Positions 14,710 to 20,804 of a DNA stretch of 26,441 nucleotides are shown piece after piece (the first letter of the stretch is position 1; each line of letters starts with the position of its first letter). Source of the stretch: a virus. The notes under the pieces are model-generated. The model had not been told where the DNA came from and did not search any database. It was given only the letters and a program-made list of their open reading frames with translations. The position numbers were made by a program, and so were the translations under genes. Location of the stretch: the IMG/VR virus record IMGVR_UViG_3300021960_000438, positions 1 through 26,441 of that record. One strand, written 5' to 3'.

Positions 14710-15190
14710 TTTCTTTTAATTCTGTAAACTCTTGCCAGATGCTTTGACCAGCATCCCAAAATCTTCGCTTATCCTTTTTCATTTCTATTGAATGTAAAAC
14801 TGTAGTATGATCTTGTCCAAAATATCTACCAATATCTGTAAGGTTCATGTTATATTTTTCATACAAGATGTTGTGAATAATGTTTCTTGCTCTAACTATA
14901 TCTTGTGTTCTAACTTTACTCATTAAACTTTTTTTGTGTACCTCATAACGAACACAAACTCTATTAATAATACTGTCAATAATTCTTGAATTAGGTTTGG
15001 CAAATGAATAACCAATAATTCTTCTTGGTTTATAAAACTCTGGACTTCTTTTTTTACAATGTATCTTGGCTAACTTATAACCATTCTTAAATGCGTTCTT
15101 GTATATTTTCTTTTCTTTAAAAGTTAAATCACGATAATGTCCTGCTCTCATTGCAAGTTTAATTTCTGTAAACACTTTATTTTTAGTCAT
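14699..15190 (-). CDS. DnaA C-terminal (domain IV)-like DNA-binding protein
   Basis: A 163-residue protein with no ATPase domain. From about residue 72 it has the DnaA domain IV layout: IINRVCVRYEVHKKSLMSKVR, RARNIIHNILYEKY, LTDIGRYFGQDHTTVLHS. The last stretch is the DnaA signature helix (GxDHTTVLH, residues 125-134) that reads DnaA boxes. The N-terminal 70 residues are basic and helical (KEKKIYKNAFKNGYKLAK) and unrecognised. Start ATG is backed by aggggatct. It is the last gene of the minus operon. It may bind host or phage DnaA boxes to recruit or block the initiation machinery, or act as a regulator. The domain call is firm; the direction of action is not known. Confidence 0.85.
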   Translation of the reverse strand: MTKNKVFTEIKLAMRAGHYRDLTFKEKKIYKNAFKNGYKLAKIHCKKRSPEFYKPRRIIGYSFAKPNSRIIDSIINRVCVRYEVHKKSLMSKVRTQDIVRARNIIHNILYEKYNMNLTDIGRYFGQDHTTVLHSIEMKKDKRRFWDAGQSIWQEFTELKETIF

Positions 15191-15237
15191 AGATCCCCTA
15201 CGTTTTCCTTCAGTTTTTTTTAATAATTAACTAATGA

Positions 15238-15402
15238 CTAAATAGATGTCATTAATCGTTCTTTTGTCTGCTCTATCTTCCAAAGCAATCTATAAGAATC
15301 TTTTTGATACTTATTGACTTTCTGCTTCGCTTCTAGGTACTTTTCGTGTTTCTTCGCTTGAAGATCTCTGTACCTCTGCAGACGAGTTTTTATCTCGTTC
15401 AT
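15238..15402 (-). CDS. Small coiled-coil protein overlapping the upstream gene out of frame
   Basis: 54 residues starting at 15402 after an aaggagaagg ribosome-binding site, one of the best in the window. MNEIKTRLQRYRDLQAKKHE then KYLEAKQKVNKYQKD and a Leu/Trp-containing end. It is a charged helix with coiled-coil spacing. The first 92 bases overlap the 3' end of the gene at 15311-15565 in another frame. The strong site favours this being translated. The role is unknown; between DUF6378 and DnaA-like genes. Confidence 0.5.
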   Translation of the reverse strand: MNEIKTRLQRYRDLQAKKHEKYLEAKQKVNKYQKDSYRLLWKIEQTKERLMTSI

Positions 15403-15565
15403 CCTTCTCCTTTTTTACTGTTGTAAAATCAATCCTCAAATTATCAATTTTACATTCTACAAGTTCTCCACTATTGGACACATTTGCAGCTTTCTCAACA
15501 TCATCAAATAGTTCTGTCATTTCAAAATGACACTCACCATTAATAATTCTCTTAACTTTTGTCAT
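15311..15565 (-). CDS. Unknown 84-residue acidic protein
   Basis: Starts ATGACAAAAG with aaggat upstream and overlaps the previous stop (ATGA). The first ~52 residues (MTKVKRIINGECHFEMTELF, then a helix and a KIDNLRIDF strand) look like a folded domain. The last ~32 are low-complexity charged/Ser-rich (SSAEVQRSSSEETRKVP) and coincide with the out-of-frame coding of the next gene, so this tail is probably a by-product of the overlap. No family recognised. Confidence 0.5.
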   Translation of the reverse strand: MTKVKRIINGECHFEMTELFDDVEKAANVSNSGELVECKIDNLRIDFTTVKKEKDERDKNSSAEVQRSSSEETRKVPRSEAESQ

Positions 15566-15864
15566 ACTTTATCCTTTTTGGCAACCTCTTTTTTGTGTAT
15601 CTCTTTAGTCATCTTGTTATATATACTTAAATCAGTATAATTATCGGATTTAAAATTTCGTGTTGATCTATATAGCTTTAGTGCCATCATTAATTGACCT
15701 ACTTGATGTGGCTTAATTCTTTTTTTTAAATTGTCTGCCAAGACAATCGTAAACATTTCAGCTAACATAATAAAGTTCTCTTGATAATTACCATAATCTT
15801 TTTGGCGATCATTAATAATCTTTTTCTCTATCTCTTGGTCTATGTCTGTTATTTTCTTATCCAT
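15562..15864 (-). CDS. DUF6378-like protein
   Basis: A 100-residue helical protein. INDRQKDYGNYQENFIMLAE, then KKRIKPHQVGQLMMALKLYR and a DNYTDLSIYN segment. R-x-x-x-YG-x-x-x-x-NF ... P-x-x-V-x-x-x-MxxLKxxR ... DNYxD is the signature of the phage family I know as DUF6378, whose all-helical fold and conserved acidic residues recall MazG-type nucleotide pyrophosphohydrolases, though that activity is unproven. It lies in the early DNA-metabolism operon, consistent with a nucleotide-related role. No good ribosome-binding site is visible. Confidence 0.7.
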   Translation of the reverse strand: MDKKITDIDQEIEKKIINDRQKDYGNYQENFIMLAEMFTIVLADNLKKRIKPHQVGQLMMALKLYRSTRNFKSDNYTDLSIYNKMTKEIHKKEVAKKDKV

Positions 15865-15945
15865 ATAAGTTGAGGGTCTCGGGGAAGAAAACTACCGAAA
15901 GGGAACTAGAAAGAAAAACTCCCCCAAGACTAAAATACAAATTAA
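15865..15945 (-). promoter_or_regulatory. 81-base leader with imperfect inverted repeat
   Basis: Between the gene at 15946 and DUF6378. gtctcgggg (15876-15884) can pair with ccccaagac (15922-15930) with one mismatch, closing a ~37-base loop. The downstream gene has no clear ribosome-binding site, so RNA structure might matter. Not followed by a U-run on the minus strand, so not a typical terminator. Confidence 0.25.
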
Positions 15946-16254
15946 TTAAAACTTGTATGATTGTTTACTAGCATAAGTAGGTTTACTTTGAAACCCCTTA
16001 TTTTGTGGTGCTGAAGGTTTATCATCATTAGAACTAGGTGGTGTCATTTTAATTGTGATACCGGTAATATTACCTTGTTCATCTAACTCATTCCATCCAG
16101 CTTGATTGTGCCAAACGTCTCCTATCTTAACACCTATGGTCCATTTCTTACCCTCTGGTGCTTTTAGGTTTGGTGGTGCTACCCAATCCGGCTGGTTCTC
16201 TGCGTTCTTGTTTTGGTTTCTAACCAAATTACACCATACTATATCTTCACTCAT
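15946..16254 (-). CDS. Unknown protein between ERF and DUF6378 (possible ssDNA-binding partner)
   Basis: A 102-residue protein. MSEDIVWCNLVRNQNKNAEN then QPDWVAPPNLKAPEGKKWTI, a strand-rich stretch GVKIGDVWHNQAGWNELDEQ and TGITIKM, followed by a ~35-residue disordered Pro/Ser/Lys tail ending in KQSYKF. A small beta-rich, aromatic-containing domain with a flexible tail next to an annealing protein gene is reminiscent of single-strand-binding proteins, but the tail is not acidic as in classical SSB and I see no OB-fold signature. Kept as hypothetical with that option. gagt-aaac upstream gives a weak start site. Confidence 0.45.
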   Translation of the reverse strand: MSEDIVWCNLVRNQNKNAENQPDWVAPPNLKAPEGKKWTIGVKIGDVWHNQAGWNELDEQGNITGITIKMTPPSSNDDKPSAPQNKGFQSKPTYASKQSYKF

Positions 16255-16280
16255 GTTTACTCCTTTGTTATTGTCAGCTT

Positions 16281-16919
16281 TTACTGACCCTTGTTTAATT
16301 GCAACTCTCTAGTATCAGCAACATCTTTTATTTGTTGATAAACTTTAGTGTTGTTTTTTATTAGATATTGAATGTGATCAGAATATTTCTCTGCTAAAAT
16401 ATTAAACTCTTTCATATTTTTAGCTGACTTAATCTCATTCTTTATATCTTCTACTTCAATACTATCATCAGTATAAGTAGGTTCTTCTATAGATTGCTCT
16501 ACAGAATTTTGGTCAAACGGAACAGCATTGTAGCCATCCTCATCTTTGATACCAGTTTTAAGATTTAGTAAATTTAGGAACGCATACTTTCTTGAGTATG
16601 ACATAGCATTACCTGTTCCAAACATACTAATATCTCCAAATGATGAGCAACCATCAACAAGTATATGTTGGGTTGGATCATCAACATCATAAACTCGCAT
16701 GGTACATACGACCATTACTTTTTTATAATTGGGTACAATTTCTGTCAGATAATTACAGGTCGCATATAAATTATTATCTAAAAGAGCTTGTGTTGCTACT
16801 TCTTGAACTTTATCGTGTAGGAGAGGTCTAAAATGCATTCCATTTACTTTGTCTCCCTTTATAACATTTTTTGCACTTAAACAGGCATCATGTAGTTTTT
16901 GATATATATTTCTTTTCAT
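16281..16919 (-). CDS. erf: ERF-family single-strand annealing recombinase
   Basis: A 212-residue protein. The N-terminal ~130 residues show the ERF pattern: a YQKLHDACLSAKNVIKGDKV-like opening, a strand pair around YATCNYLTEIV and MVVCTMRVYDV, then the hallmark GTGNAMSYSRKYAFLNLL at 101-118 and a DEDGY turn. The rest is a helical, acidic tail. ERF proteins anneal complementary single strands and promote circularisation or recombination of linear phage DNA. Start at 16919 has aaggaaaca in front. It is encoded with a PD-(D/E)XK exonuclease candidate upstream, the usual exonuclease-annealase pairing. Confidence 0.85.
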   Translation of the reverse strand: MKRNIYQKLHDACLSAKNVIKGDKVNGMHFRPLLHDKVQEVATQALLDNNLYATCNYLTEIVPNYKKVMVVCTMRVYDVDDPTQHILVDGCSSFGDISMFGTGNAMSYSRKYAFLNLLNLKTGIKDEDGYNAVPFDQNSVEQSIEEPTYTDDSIEVEDIKNEIKSAKNMKEFNILAEKYSDHIQYLIKNNTKVYQQIKDVADTRELQLNKGQ

Positions 16920-16944
16920 TGTTTCCTTTTGTTTTTTTTGTTAT

Positions 16945-17031
16945 TTAAAATGGTAATAGACCCCATACTTTTTGTGCGTAAATAAAAGTATAAGTTCCGA
17001 TTACTTTTGTTTTTAATATTAACCAAGACAT
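16945..17031 (-). CDS. Micro-gene: 28-residue hydrophobic peptide between exonuclease and ERF
   Basis: aggagaact precedes ATG at 17031, one of the strongest sites in the operon. The product MSWLILKTKVIGTYTFIYAQ continues KVWGLLPF. A mildly hydrophobic aromatic peptide. It fills the 128-base gap between two recombination genes. Either a real small protein or a ribosome-capturing leader for erf. Its stop is 26 bases before the erf ATG. Confidence 0.45.
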   Translation of the reverse strand: MSWLILKTKVIGTYTFIYAQKVWGLLPF

Positions 17032-17047
17032 AGTTCTCCTTTTTTTG

Positions 17048-18058
17048 TTATTGTTGTTGTTTAATTCCCCATAAATTAGTTATGAGTTTTTCTTGTTCTG
17101 GTGCTAGATCCTTATAATAAAAAGGATGATATATATCTGGTGGCTCACACATTTGTGCAAGTTCAGATAGACTTCCTTTGCAGAACATAATCATACGTTC
17201 CCAAAGTAAAATCTTATCAACCATTTTATAGTAAAGAAATTCCAGATGGTCTTTCTTCATTAACTCATGTGTCTGATCAAAAATAATATGTTCCTTATCA
17301 TTAGTATAAACTAGGTAAGGTATCTTCTTGGTACACATATAGTAGAACGAAGTCTGTGTAAGGTTATCTGTTGTAGGTTCAGTTGGCAATGCTTGACTAC
17401 TCATTGTCCACTCTTCCTTGTTCTTAACCTTTCTAATATTGGGTGGCTTTGTTTTTAATTCTATAAATACTTTATCTGTAAGATAATCTACCTTACCTAA
17501 AATATCTTTTATCATTGTCATTTCTTTTTTTCTTACATGATACTCACAAATTAAGTTGTCATCTTTAACAATATCTTTAACAACTTTTTCTGTAACACCT
17601 ATACAATCAATCGCATACTCAACCATTTTTTCTCTGGCAAATTTATCTTTGTTGTCTACCGGTGGTTTTTCGTTTATCATGCCGAGTTCTGTTTGAAAAA
17701 TTTTATTAAACTCTCTATCCCATTTAGGTTCTTTCATGGTAGATGTTTTCCAAATCTCATGTCCAATTAATTTTTGTACTGTGTTATTAACTAGATTGCC
17801 AAAGTTAGCTTTATATCTAAATGCGAAAGTTCTTCTGACATCTTGTGGAAAAGAATAATTAATTAAGTTCTTTGCCATAGGTGATGACGTTGATGAGTAG
17901 GACCAATGGTCTAAACCTTTACCACCATTAAATATTGAAAATGCGTCTTCTATTAGTTCTTCATTTTTTTTTGTTATAGGGTAATCAAAATGTTTTCCTA
18001 CAATTCTATCTGATTTACCTAAATATCTTACTTTAGTTTTGATTTTTTCTTTTTTCAT
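17048..18058 (-). CDS. PD-(D/E)XK (RecB/lambda-exonuclease-like) nuclease
   Basis: 336 residues from ATG at 18058, preferred to a GTG at 18076 because aaggaact precedes it and the -10 box lies over the GTG. The core reads ILGKVDYLTDKVFIELKTKP with D191, E200 and K202, the catalytic D...E-x-K of this superfamily. It is followed by QTSFYYMCTKK, matching the Q-x-x-x-Y motif of RecB/Cas4/exonuclease members at Q235. An N-terminal G-x-L-V-N-N helix stands where many relatives have GxxxH. It probably resects double-stranded ends for the annealase encoded downstream. It is the first gene of the minus operon, directly behind a good sigma70-like promoter. Confidence 0.8.
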   Translation of the reverse strand: MKKEKIKTKVRYLGKSDRIVGKHFDYPITKKNEELIEDAFSIFNGGKGLDHWSYSSTSSPMAKNLINYSFPQDVRRTFAFRYKANFGNLVNNTVQKLIGHEIWKTSTMKEPKWDREFNKIFQTELGMINEKPPVDNKDKFAREKMVEYAIDCIGVTEKVVKDIVKDDNLICEYHVRKKEMTMIKDILGKVDYLTDKVFIELKTKPPNIRKVKNKEEWTMSSQALPTEPTTDNLTQTSFYYMCTKKIPYLVYTNDKEHIIFDQTHELMKKDHLEFLYYKMVDKILLWERMIMFCKGSLSELAQMCEPPDIYHPFYYKDLAPEQEKLITNLWGIKQQQ

Positions 18059-18068
18059 AAGTTCCTTT

Positions 18069-18077
18069 TTTTCCACA
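18069..18077 (+). promoter_or_regulatory. DnaA-box-like site TTTTCCACA at the leftward promoter
   Basis: TTTTCCACA matches the relaxed DnaA consensus TTWTNCACA and lies between the -10 box and the start point of the leftward promoter. A protein bound here would block that promoter, whose last gene encodes a DnaA domain IV protein. At this base composition a few such matches are expected by chance in the window (others at 14872, 17844, 22465). Confidence 0.35.
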
Positions 18078-18106
18078 TTATATACACTAATTAATTTACT
18101 TGTAAA
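18077..18106 (-). promoter_or_regulatory. Sigma70-like promoter for the leftward early operon
   Basis: On the minus strand TTTACA (complement of 18101-18106) and TATAAT (complement of 18077-18082) are separated by 18 bases. This is a perfect -10 and a one-mismatch -35. Transcription would start near 18070, leaving a short leader with the aaggaa site just before the exonuclease ATG at 18058. Confidence 0.65.
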
Positions 18107-18127
18107 GGATTAAATATGATATATATA
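18100..18127 (+). promoter_or_regulatory. Candidate rightward promoter for the Cro-like operon
   Basis: TTGTAA (18100-18105), 16 bases, TATATA (18122-18127). The -35 overlaps that of the leftward promoter on the opposite strand, so the two could not easily fire at once. The region is very AT-rich and other -10-like boxes (TATGAT at 18115) are present, so the exact call is uncertain. Confidence 0.35.
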
Positions 18128-18158
18128 CATACAAATTAGAGCAATCAAGAAAGGAAAT

Positions 18159-18389
18159 ATGACACTTGAAGAATACAGAAAAGACAAAGGTCTATCCTAT
18201 TATAATTTTGGGTTAGAGCTTGGCATACAGGGAGTACAAAATCCCGGCACATCTGTTCAAAGATGGTGCTTAACTGCAAAGGTAAAACGTTTTCCAGATC
18301 CAGAAATGGTAAAGAAAATTATAGAAGTCACTAAAAATAAAGTAAGCATAAAGGATCTATATGAAAGCTGGTGGAAAACCAAAATTTAA
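18159..18389 (+). CDS. Cro/XRE-like helix-turn-helix regulator
   Basis: A 76-residue protein with a Cro-like layout: MTLEEYRKDKGLSYYNFGLE, a turn, then a recognition-helix-like segment TSVQRWCLTA and PDPEMVKKIIEVTKNKVSIK, ending in DLYESWW. Helix-turn-helix spacing around residues 12-40 and the closing xxDLYxxW are typical of small phage repressors. aaggaaat precedes the ATG. It is the first gene of the rightward operon and divergent from the recombination operon, the classic position for a regulator acting on the shared region 18059-18158. Operator sequences are not obvious. Confidence 0.65.
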   Translation: MTLEEYRKDKGLSYYNFGLELGIQGVQNPGTSVQRWCLTAKVKRFPDPEMVKKIIEVTKNKVSIKDLYESWWKTKI

Positions 18390-18630
18390 ATACAAAAGAG
18401 TAAAAATTATTTGGCAAGATATTATAACAGATGCTAGTTGGTTTGATAGTTTAGAAGATGTTGAAAAATTAACTTTTCAATGGTGCGAAGATATAGGTTA
18501 CTTATTTTCTAAAGATACAAAGACAGTAAAAATATTTACATCATTTAATTATGATGGTGATAAACTTTCTGTTGGTACTGTAACTGTATATCCTAGATCA
18601 GTTGTTAAAAAGATTGAGGTATTGAAATGA
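18361..18630 (+). CDS. Conserved small phage protein, unknown
   Basis: An 89-residue protein starting 29 bases inside the end of the regulator gene, with aaggat at good distance from ATG. Its core YKRVKIIWQDIITDASWFDS, CEDIGYLFSKDTK and a TVTVYPRSVVKKIEVL end reads as a small beta-rich domain. I remember the pattern VxIxWxDI...DxSW...GYL...IP-x-x-V-x-x-I from many phage early regions, without known function. Probably expressed together with the regulator. Confidence 0.6.
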   Translation: MKAGGKPKFKYKRVKIIWQDIITDASWFDSLEDVEKLTFQWCEDIGYLFSKDTKTVKIFTSFNYDGDKLSVGTVTVYPRSVVKKIEVLK

Positions 18631-18788
18631 AATGTTTTTATTGCGACACCGAAGTTAGATGGAATAATGATTATGATGCCGAAGATGTTAATGAAGATTC
18701 AGAACATGAAATAATTAGTATGTATGAGTGTGATAATTGTAAGGCTTGGTATGAAGTATATACTAATAAAAAGGAGAAAAAAAAATGA
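18627..18788 (+). CDS. Micro-gene: 53-residue zinc-ribbon-type protein
   Basis: gaggt precedes the ATG, which overlaps the previous stop (ATGA). MKCFYCDTEVRWNNDYDAED ... MYECDNCKAWYEVYTN: two C-x2-C knuckles 31 residues apart, a classic zinc ribbon with an acidic middle. The ending is Lys-rich. Such single-ribbon proteins are common in phage early regions; a partner of transcription or replication proteins is plausible. Confidence 0.65.
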   Translation: MKCFYCDTEVRWNNDYDAEDVNEDSEHEIISMYECDNCKAWYEVYTNKKEKKK

Positions 18789-18958
18789 CCAATGAAAAAA
18801 TGTTTGATGAAGTAGGTTGTCCAGAGGAACTAAAAAAATGTCAATCCGAAATTGAAAGACATAAATTGTTTATACAGAAACAAGCTAGTATTATAAAATC
18901 ATTGGAACTAGAATTAGAACAAAAGAATAACGAAATAATTATAATTAAAAATAAATAA
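18785..18958 (+). CDS. Micro-gene: 57-residue coiled-coil protein
   Basis: aaggag eight bases upstream; ATG overlaps the previous stop. MTNEKMFDEVGCPEELKKCQ leads into a continuous charged helix (IKSLELELEQKNNEIIII). Cys at 12 and 19 could bind metal or pair. Probably a dimer. No family. Confidence 0.5.
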   Translation: MTNEKMFDEVGCPEELKKCQSEIERHKLFIQKQASIIKSLELELEQKNNEIIIIKNK

Positions 18959-18961
18959 TTT

Positions 18962-19339
18962 ATGGCTAGACAAACTTATGCTTTCAGTAATGGAAGTTAT
19001 AACGATTGGCATAGAAAATATGATGGCATTGCCATGATTGATATTGACAGTATTGAGTGCTGTCCACGTTGCTACGAACCTTTAGCTATAATTGAGACGT
19101 GTTATGATAAAGGACAGAAATATAAGGCTACAACCCTGTCAAAGATAGTCGCTAGTCGCTTAAATATACCCTGTTTTTTAGTATTCTATAAGAATTTGAC
19201 CCCAACTACCCTAACTTTCCGGATCAAGCGAATAACAAGCTCTCCGACAGACTTTGAGTTAATGAATGAAGATCAATGGGTTGCCATCTTGCTAGACCTA
19301 CAACAAAATCATAGGAAAGAATGTAAGAATGAACAATAG
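18962..19339 (+). CDS. Unknown protein with D-x-D...E and CxxC motifs (possible nuclease-like fold)
   Basis: A 125-residue protein. NDWHRKYDGIAMIDIDSIEC sits at residues 14-33, then CPRCYEPLAIIETCYDKG and a helix ATTLSKIVASRLNIPCFLVF with a strand. A WHR, an IDIDxxE strand, a C-x2-C and an A-I-I-E strand, then a T..K..A helix, recall a group of phage proteins I associate loosely with PD-(D/E)XK-like folds, although the usual E-x-K is E-T-C here. Function therefore open. It sits immediately before the replication-initiator-like gene, which its end overlaps by 11 bases. Confidence 0.5.
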   Translation: MARQTYAFSNGSYNDWHRKYDGIAMIDIDSIECCPRCYEPLAIIETCYDKGQKYKATTLSKIVASRLNIPCFLVFYKNLTPTTLTFRIKRITSSPTDFELMNEDQWVAILLDLQQNHRKECKNEQ

Positions 19340-20024
19340 CCGAGCCTTTTTGCACATCACCTACAAACTGTATGGACACCTTGATAAATTAAGTGGTACT
19401 AAAAAATCTAATTGTTTGAACTGCTATTTATCTTTAATGAAACACGCATGGAAAAAGAATAACTATGAGTGTGGTCTGCGTTATTCTACTGTTGTAAAAG
19501 AAACTAAATTATCACGTATAACTGTCAGACGTACCCTTGATACTCTGGAAAAATTGCACGTTATATCAACTGTACGTGGTAGATCTGGTAAAACCTATAA
19601 AATCAACCAATTATTTATTAAAACTGAATCAGATAGCTCAATTATATACAATAATAAAAATAAGAAGTATAAAATTGATCACTCTAATGTATATAAAAGA
19701 GCAGTATTAGTAGAAGACATTAATACATTAAATATAGAAAATATTATTAGAGATAATAGAGGTGATATGGATAGTTTAATACTAAACTTATCAAAGCTCC
19801 CCCTGTCAGAACTTAATTTAGATACTAATAACCCATACTATGTAAAGTTAGCTAAAGAGAAAAAAGCTGAACTAGATCGTGAAAGTAAGGCAACCTATGT
19901 ACATCCTCAAAAAATAATTAATGAATTAACCAAGATTAAAAAAAATAGTAACCCAAGATATAGGGAAAAGGTTGCGTTCAATAAACGTAATAATCTTGAT
20001 TATAAAGGAAGACCTAAAAAGTAA
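19329..20024 (+). CDS. Winged-helix probable replication initiator
   Basis: A 231-residue protein. The first ~95 residues form a winged-helix domain: LNCYLSLMKHAWKKNN, LRYSTVVKETKLSRITVRRT, LDTLEKLHVISTVRGRSGKT. This layout (ST/S-x-x-T-V-x-R-x-L-xx-Lexx-g-I) is that of phage replication proteins such as O-like and RepA-type initiators, and of DnaD-like primosome proteins. The rest is polar, basic at the end (FNKRNNLDYKGRPKK) and lacks helicase or primase motifs. Aggaaag precedes the start. It probably recognises a phage origin and recruits host replication proteins. A transcription-factor role cannot be excluded. Confidence 0.6.
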   Translation: MNNSRAFLHITYKLYGHLDKLSGTKKSNCLNCYLSLMKHAWKKNNYECGLRYSTVVKETKLSRITVRRTLDTLEKLHVISTVRGRSGKTYKINQLFIKTESDSSIIYNNKNKKYKIDHSNVYKRAVLVEDINTLNIENIIRDNRGDMDSLILNLSKLPLSELNLDTNNPYYVKLAKEKKAELDRESKATYVHPQKIINELTKIKKNSNPRYREKVAFNKRNNLDYKGRPKK

Positions 20025-20025
20025 T

Positions 20026-20454
20026 ATGGTAGGTAGACCAATGCGTAAGGTATTCTGTCAAGGCTTTACTCGTGCCGGTAGACGTGAGGGAAAACTAATA
20101 CCATGTAGAATGAAAGGTTATGAACTTGCAAATGGTACGTATTACTGTAAATATCATGGCTATCAAAATGTTAAAGGGTTTAGAAAAGCTAAATATACAG
20201 ATGAAACAAGGATCAAACAATTAAGCAAACTACAACAATTTAGGAAGTACACAGATGAACAGCTCAAAGAATACTATTACAACCAAGTCAAAGTCAGAAT
20301 TGATAACAACGAGCCAAGCAGATACAATTTGCGAAAAACTAACGAGAGGTTTAACTCTTACCGAAATACTAGAGGAAAAACAATACGAGTTCAGCTTGAT
20401 GAAATTTTATCATTTCTTAAAAAAAAATCCAGAACTGAACGAGAGAATAACTGA
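20026..20454 (+). CDS. Cys/His zinc-binding protein upstream of small terminase
   Basis: A 142-residue basic protein from ATG 20026; a longer in-frame reading from 19972 would overlap the previous gene and is rejected. Residues 10-46 read FCQGFTRAGRREGK, IPCRMKGY and YYCKYHGYQ (C11, C27, C41, H44). This resembles the C...C...CxxHGG...TG proteins that often precede terminase genes in phages, with the HGG partly lost. A conserved-looking helix follows (RIKQLSKLQQFRKYTDEQLK). The last ~67 residues overlap the small terminase gene out of frame. Possible DNA-packaging or terminase accessory protein. Confidence 0.55.
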   Translation: MVGRPMRKVFCQGFTRAGRREGKLIPCRMKGYELANGTYYCKYHGYQNVKGFRKAKYTDETRIKQLSKLQQFRKYTDEQLKEYYYNQVKVRIDNNEPSRYNLRKTNERFNSYRNTRGKTIRVQLDEILSFLKKKSRTERENN

Positions 20455-20731
20455 AGCTCGTAAAAATGGTGTTCAAACTTTAATAGATAAACTGTTGCAA
20501 GTCTTTCAATATCAAGAAATAGAAAACCCTAATCAGATACTATGGATAAGGGAAAAGACAAAGTTTATAACTTTCCTTGCTAACAAACTGACAGACTTAT
20601 ATTCAGATAATAAGGTACAAAATGTTAAAACAGATTCAAAAATATCTATATCTTGGGAAGATAATCAATCGGATATGATTGACGTTTCTGCTGATACTGT
20701 AATTGATACTTCCGATAATAAAGACCTTTAG
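20255..20731 (+). CDS. terS: Probable terminase small subunit
   Basis: A 158-residue protein with aggaag eight bases upstream of ATG. Residues 17-75 read TTSQADTICEKLTRGLTLTE, YHFLKKNPELNERITEARKN, an HTH-like pair (I-C-x-x-x-x-x-G-x-S/T-L-x-E-I then FYxFLxxNPEL) characteristic of phage small terminases that bind packaging DNA. A middle helix (WIREKTKFITFLANKL) suits oligomerisation and the C-terminus is acidic (SDMIDVSADTVIDTSDNKD). The first 200 bases are shared with the zinc protein gene in another frame. It is separated from the large subunit gene by a block of minus-strand genes. Confidence 0.7.
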   Translation: MNSSKNTITTKSKSELITTSQADTICEKLTRGLTLTEILEEKQYEFSLMKFYHFLKKNPELNERITEARKNGVQTLIDKLLQVFQYQEIENPNQILWIREKTKFITFLANKLTDLYSDNKVQNVKTDSKISISWEDNQSDMIDVSADTVIDTSDNKDL

Positions 20732-20804
20732 CATTTAAAATATTTATAAGTGTTAATCTCATAAGTTCTTTTAAATTTTGTTTTTGTTGTAGTTGTTTAT
20801 TCAT
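20646..20804 (-). CDS. Possible small gene partly antisense to terS
   Basis: A 52-codon frame starting at 20804, overlapping the end of the 54-residue gene upstream. Its first residues MNKQLQQKQNLKELM match the 10-residue mini-frame at 21117-21149 (MNKQLQQREK), so the start region is a repeated unit. Beyond about residue 26 it lies antisense to terS and its composition (Gln/Tyr/Arg) looks incidental. Weakly supported. Confidence 0.25.
   Translation of the reverse strand: MNKQLQQKQNLKELMRLTLINILNAKGLYYRKYQLQYQQKRQSYPIDYLPKI

Noticed and set aside
14872-14880. DnaA-box match TGTGAATAA (reverse orientation)
   Set aside because: Inside the DnaA-like coding sequence and at a frequency expected by chance; same for TGTGGAAAA at 17844-17852.
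18059-18076. GTG start at 18076 for the exonuclease
   Set aside because: Would lie on the -10 box; ATG at 18058 has a proper aaggaa site.
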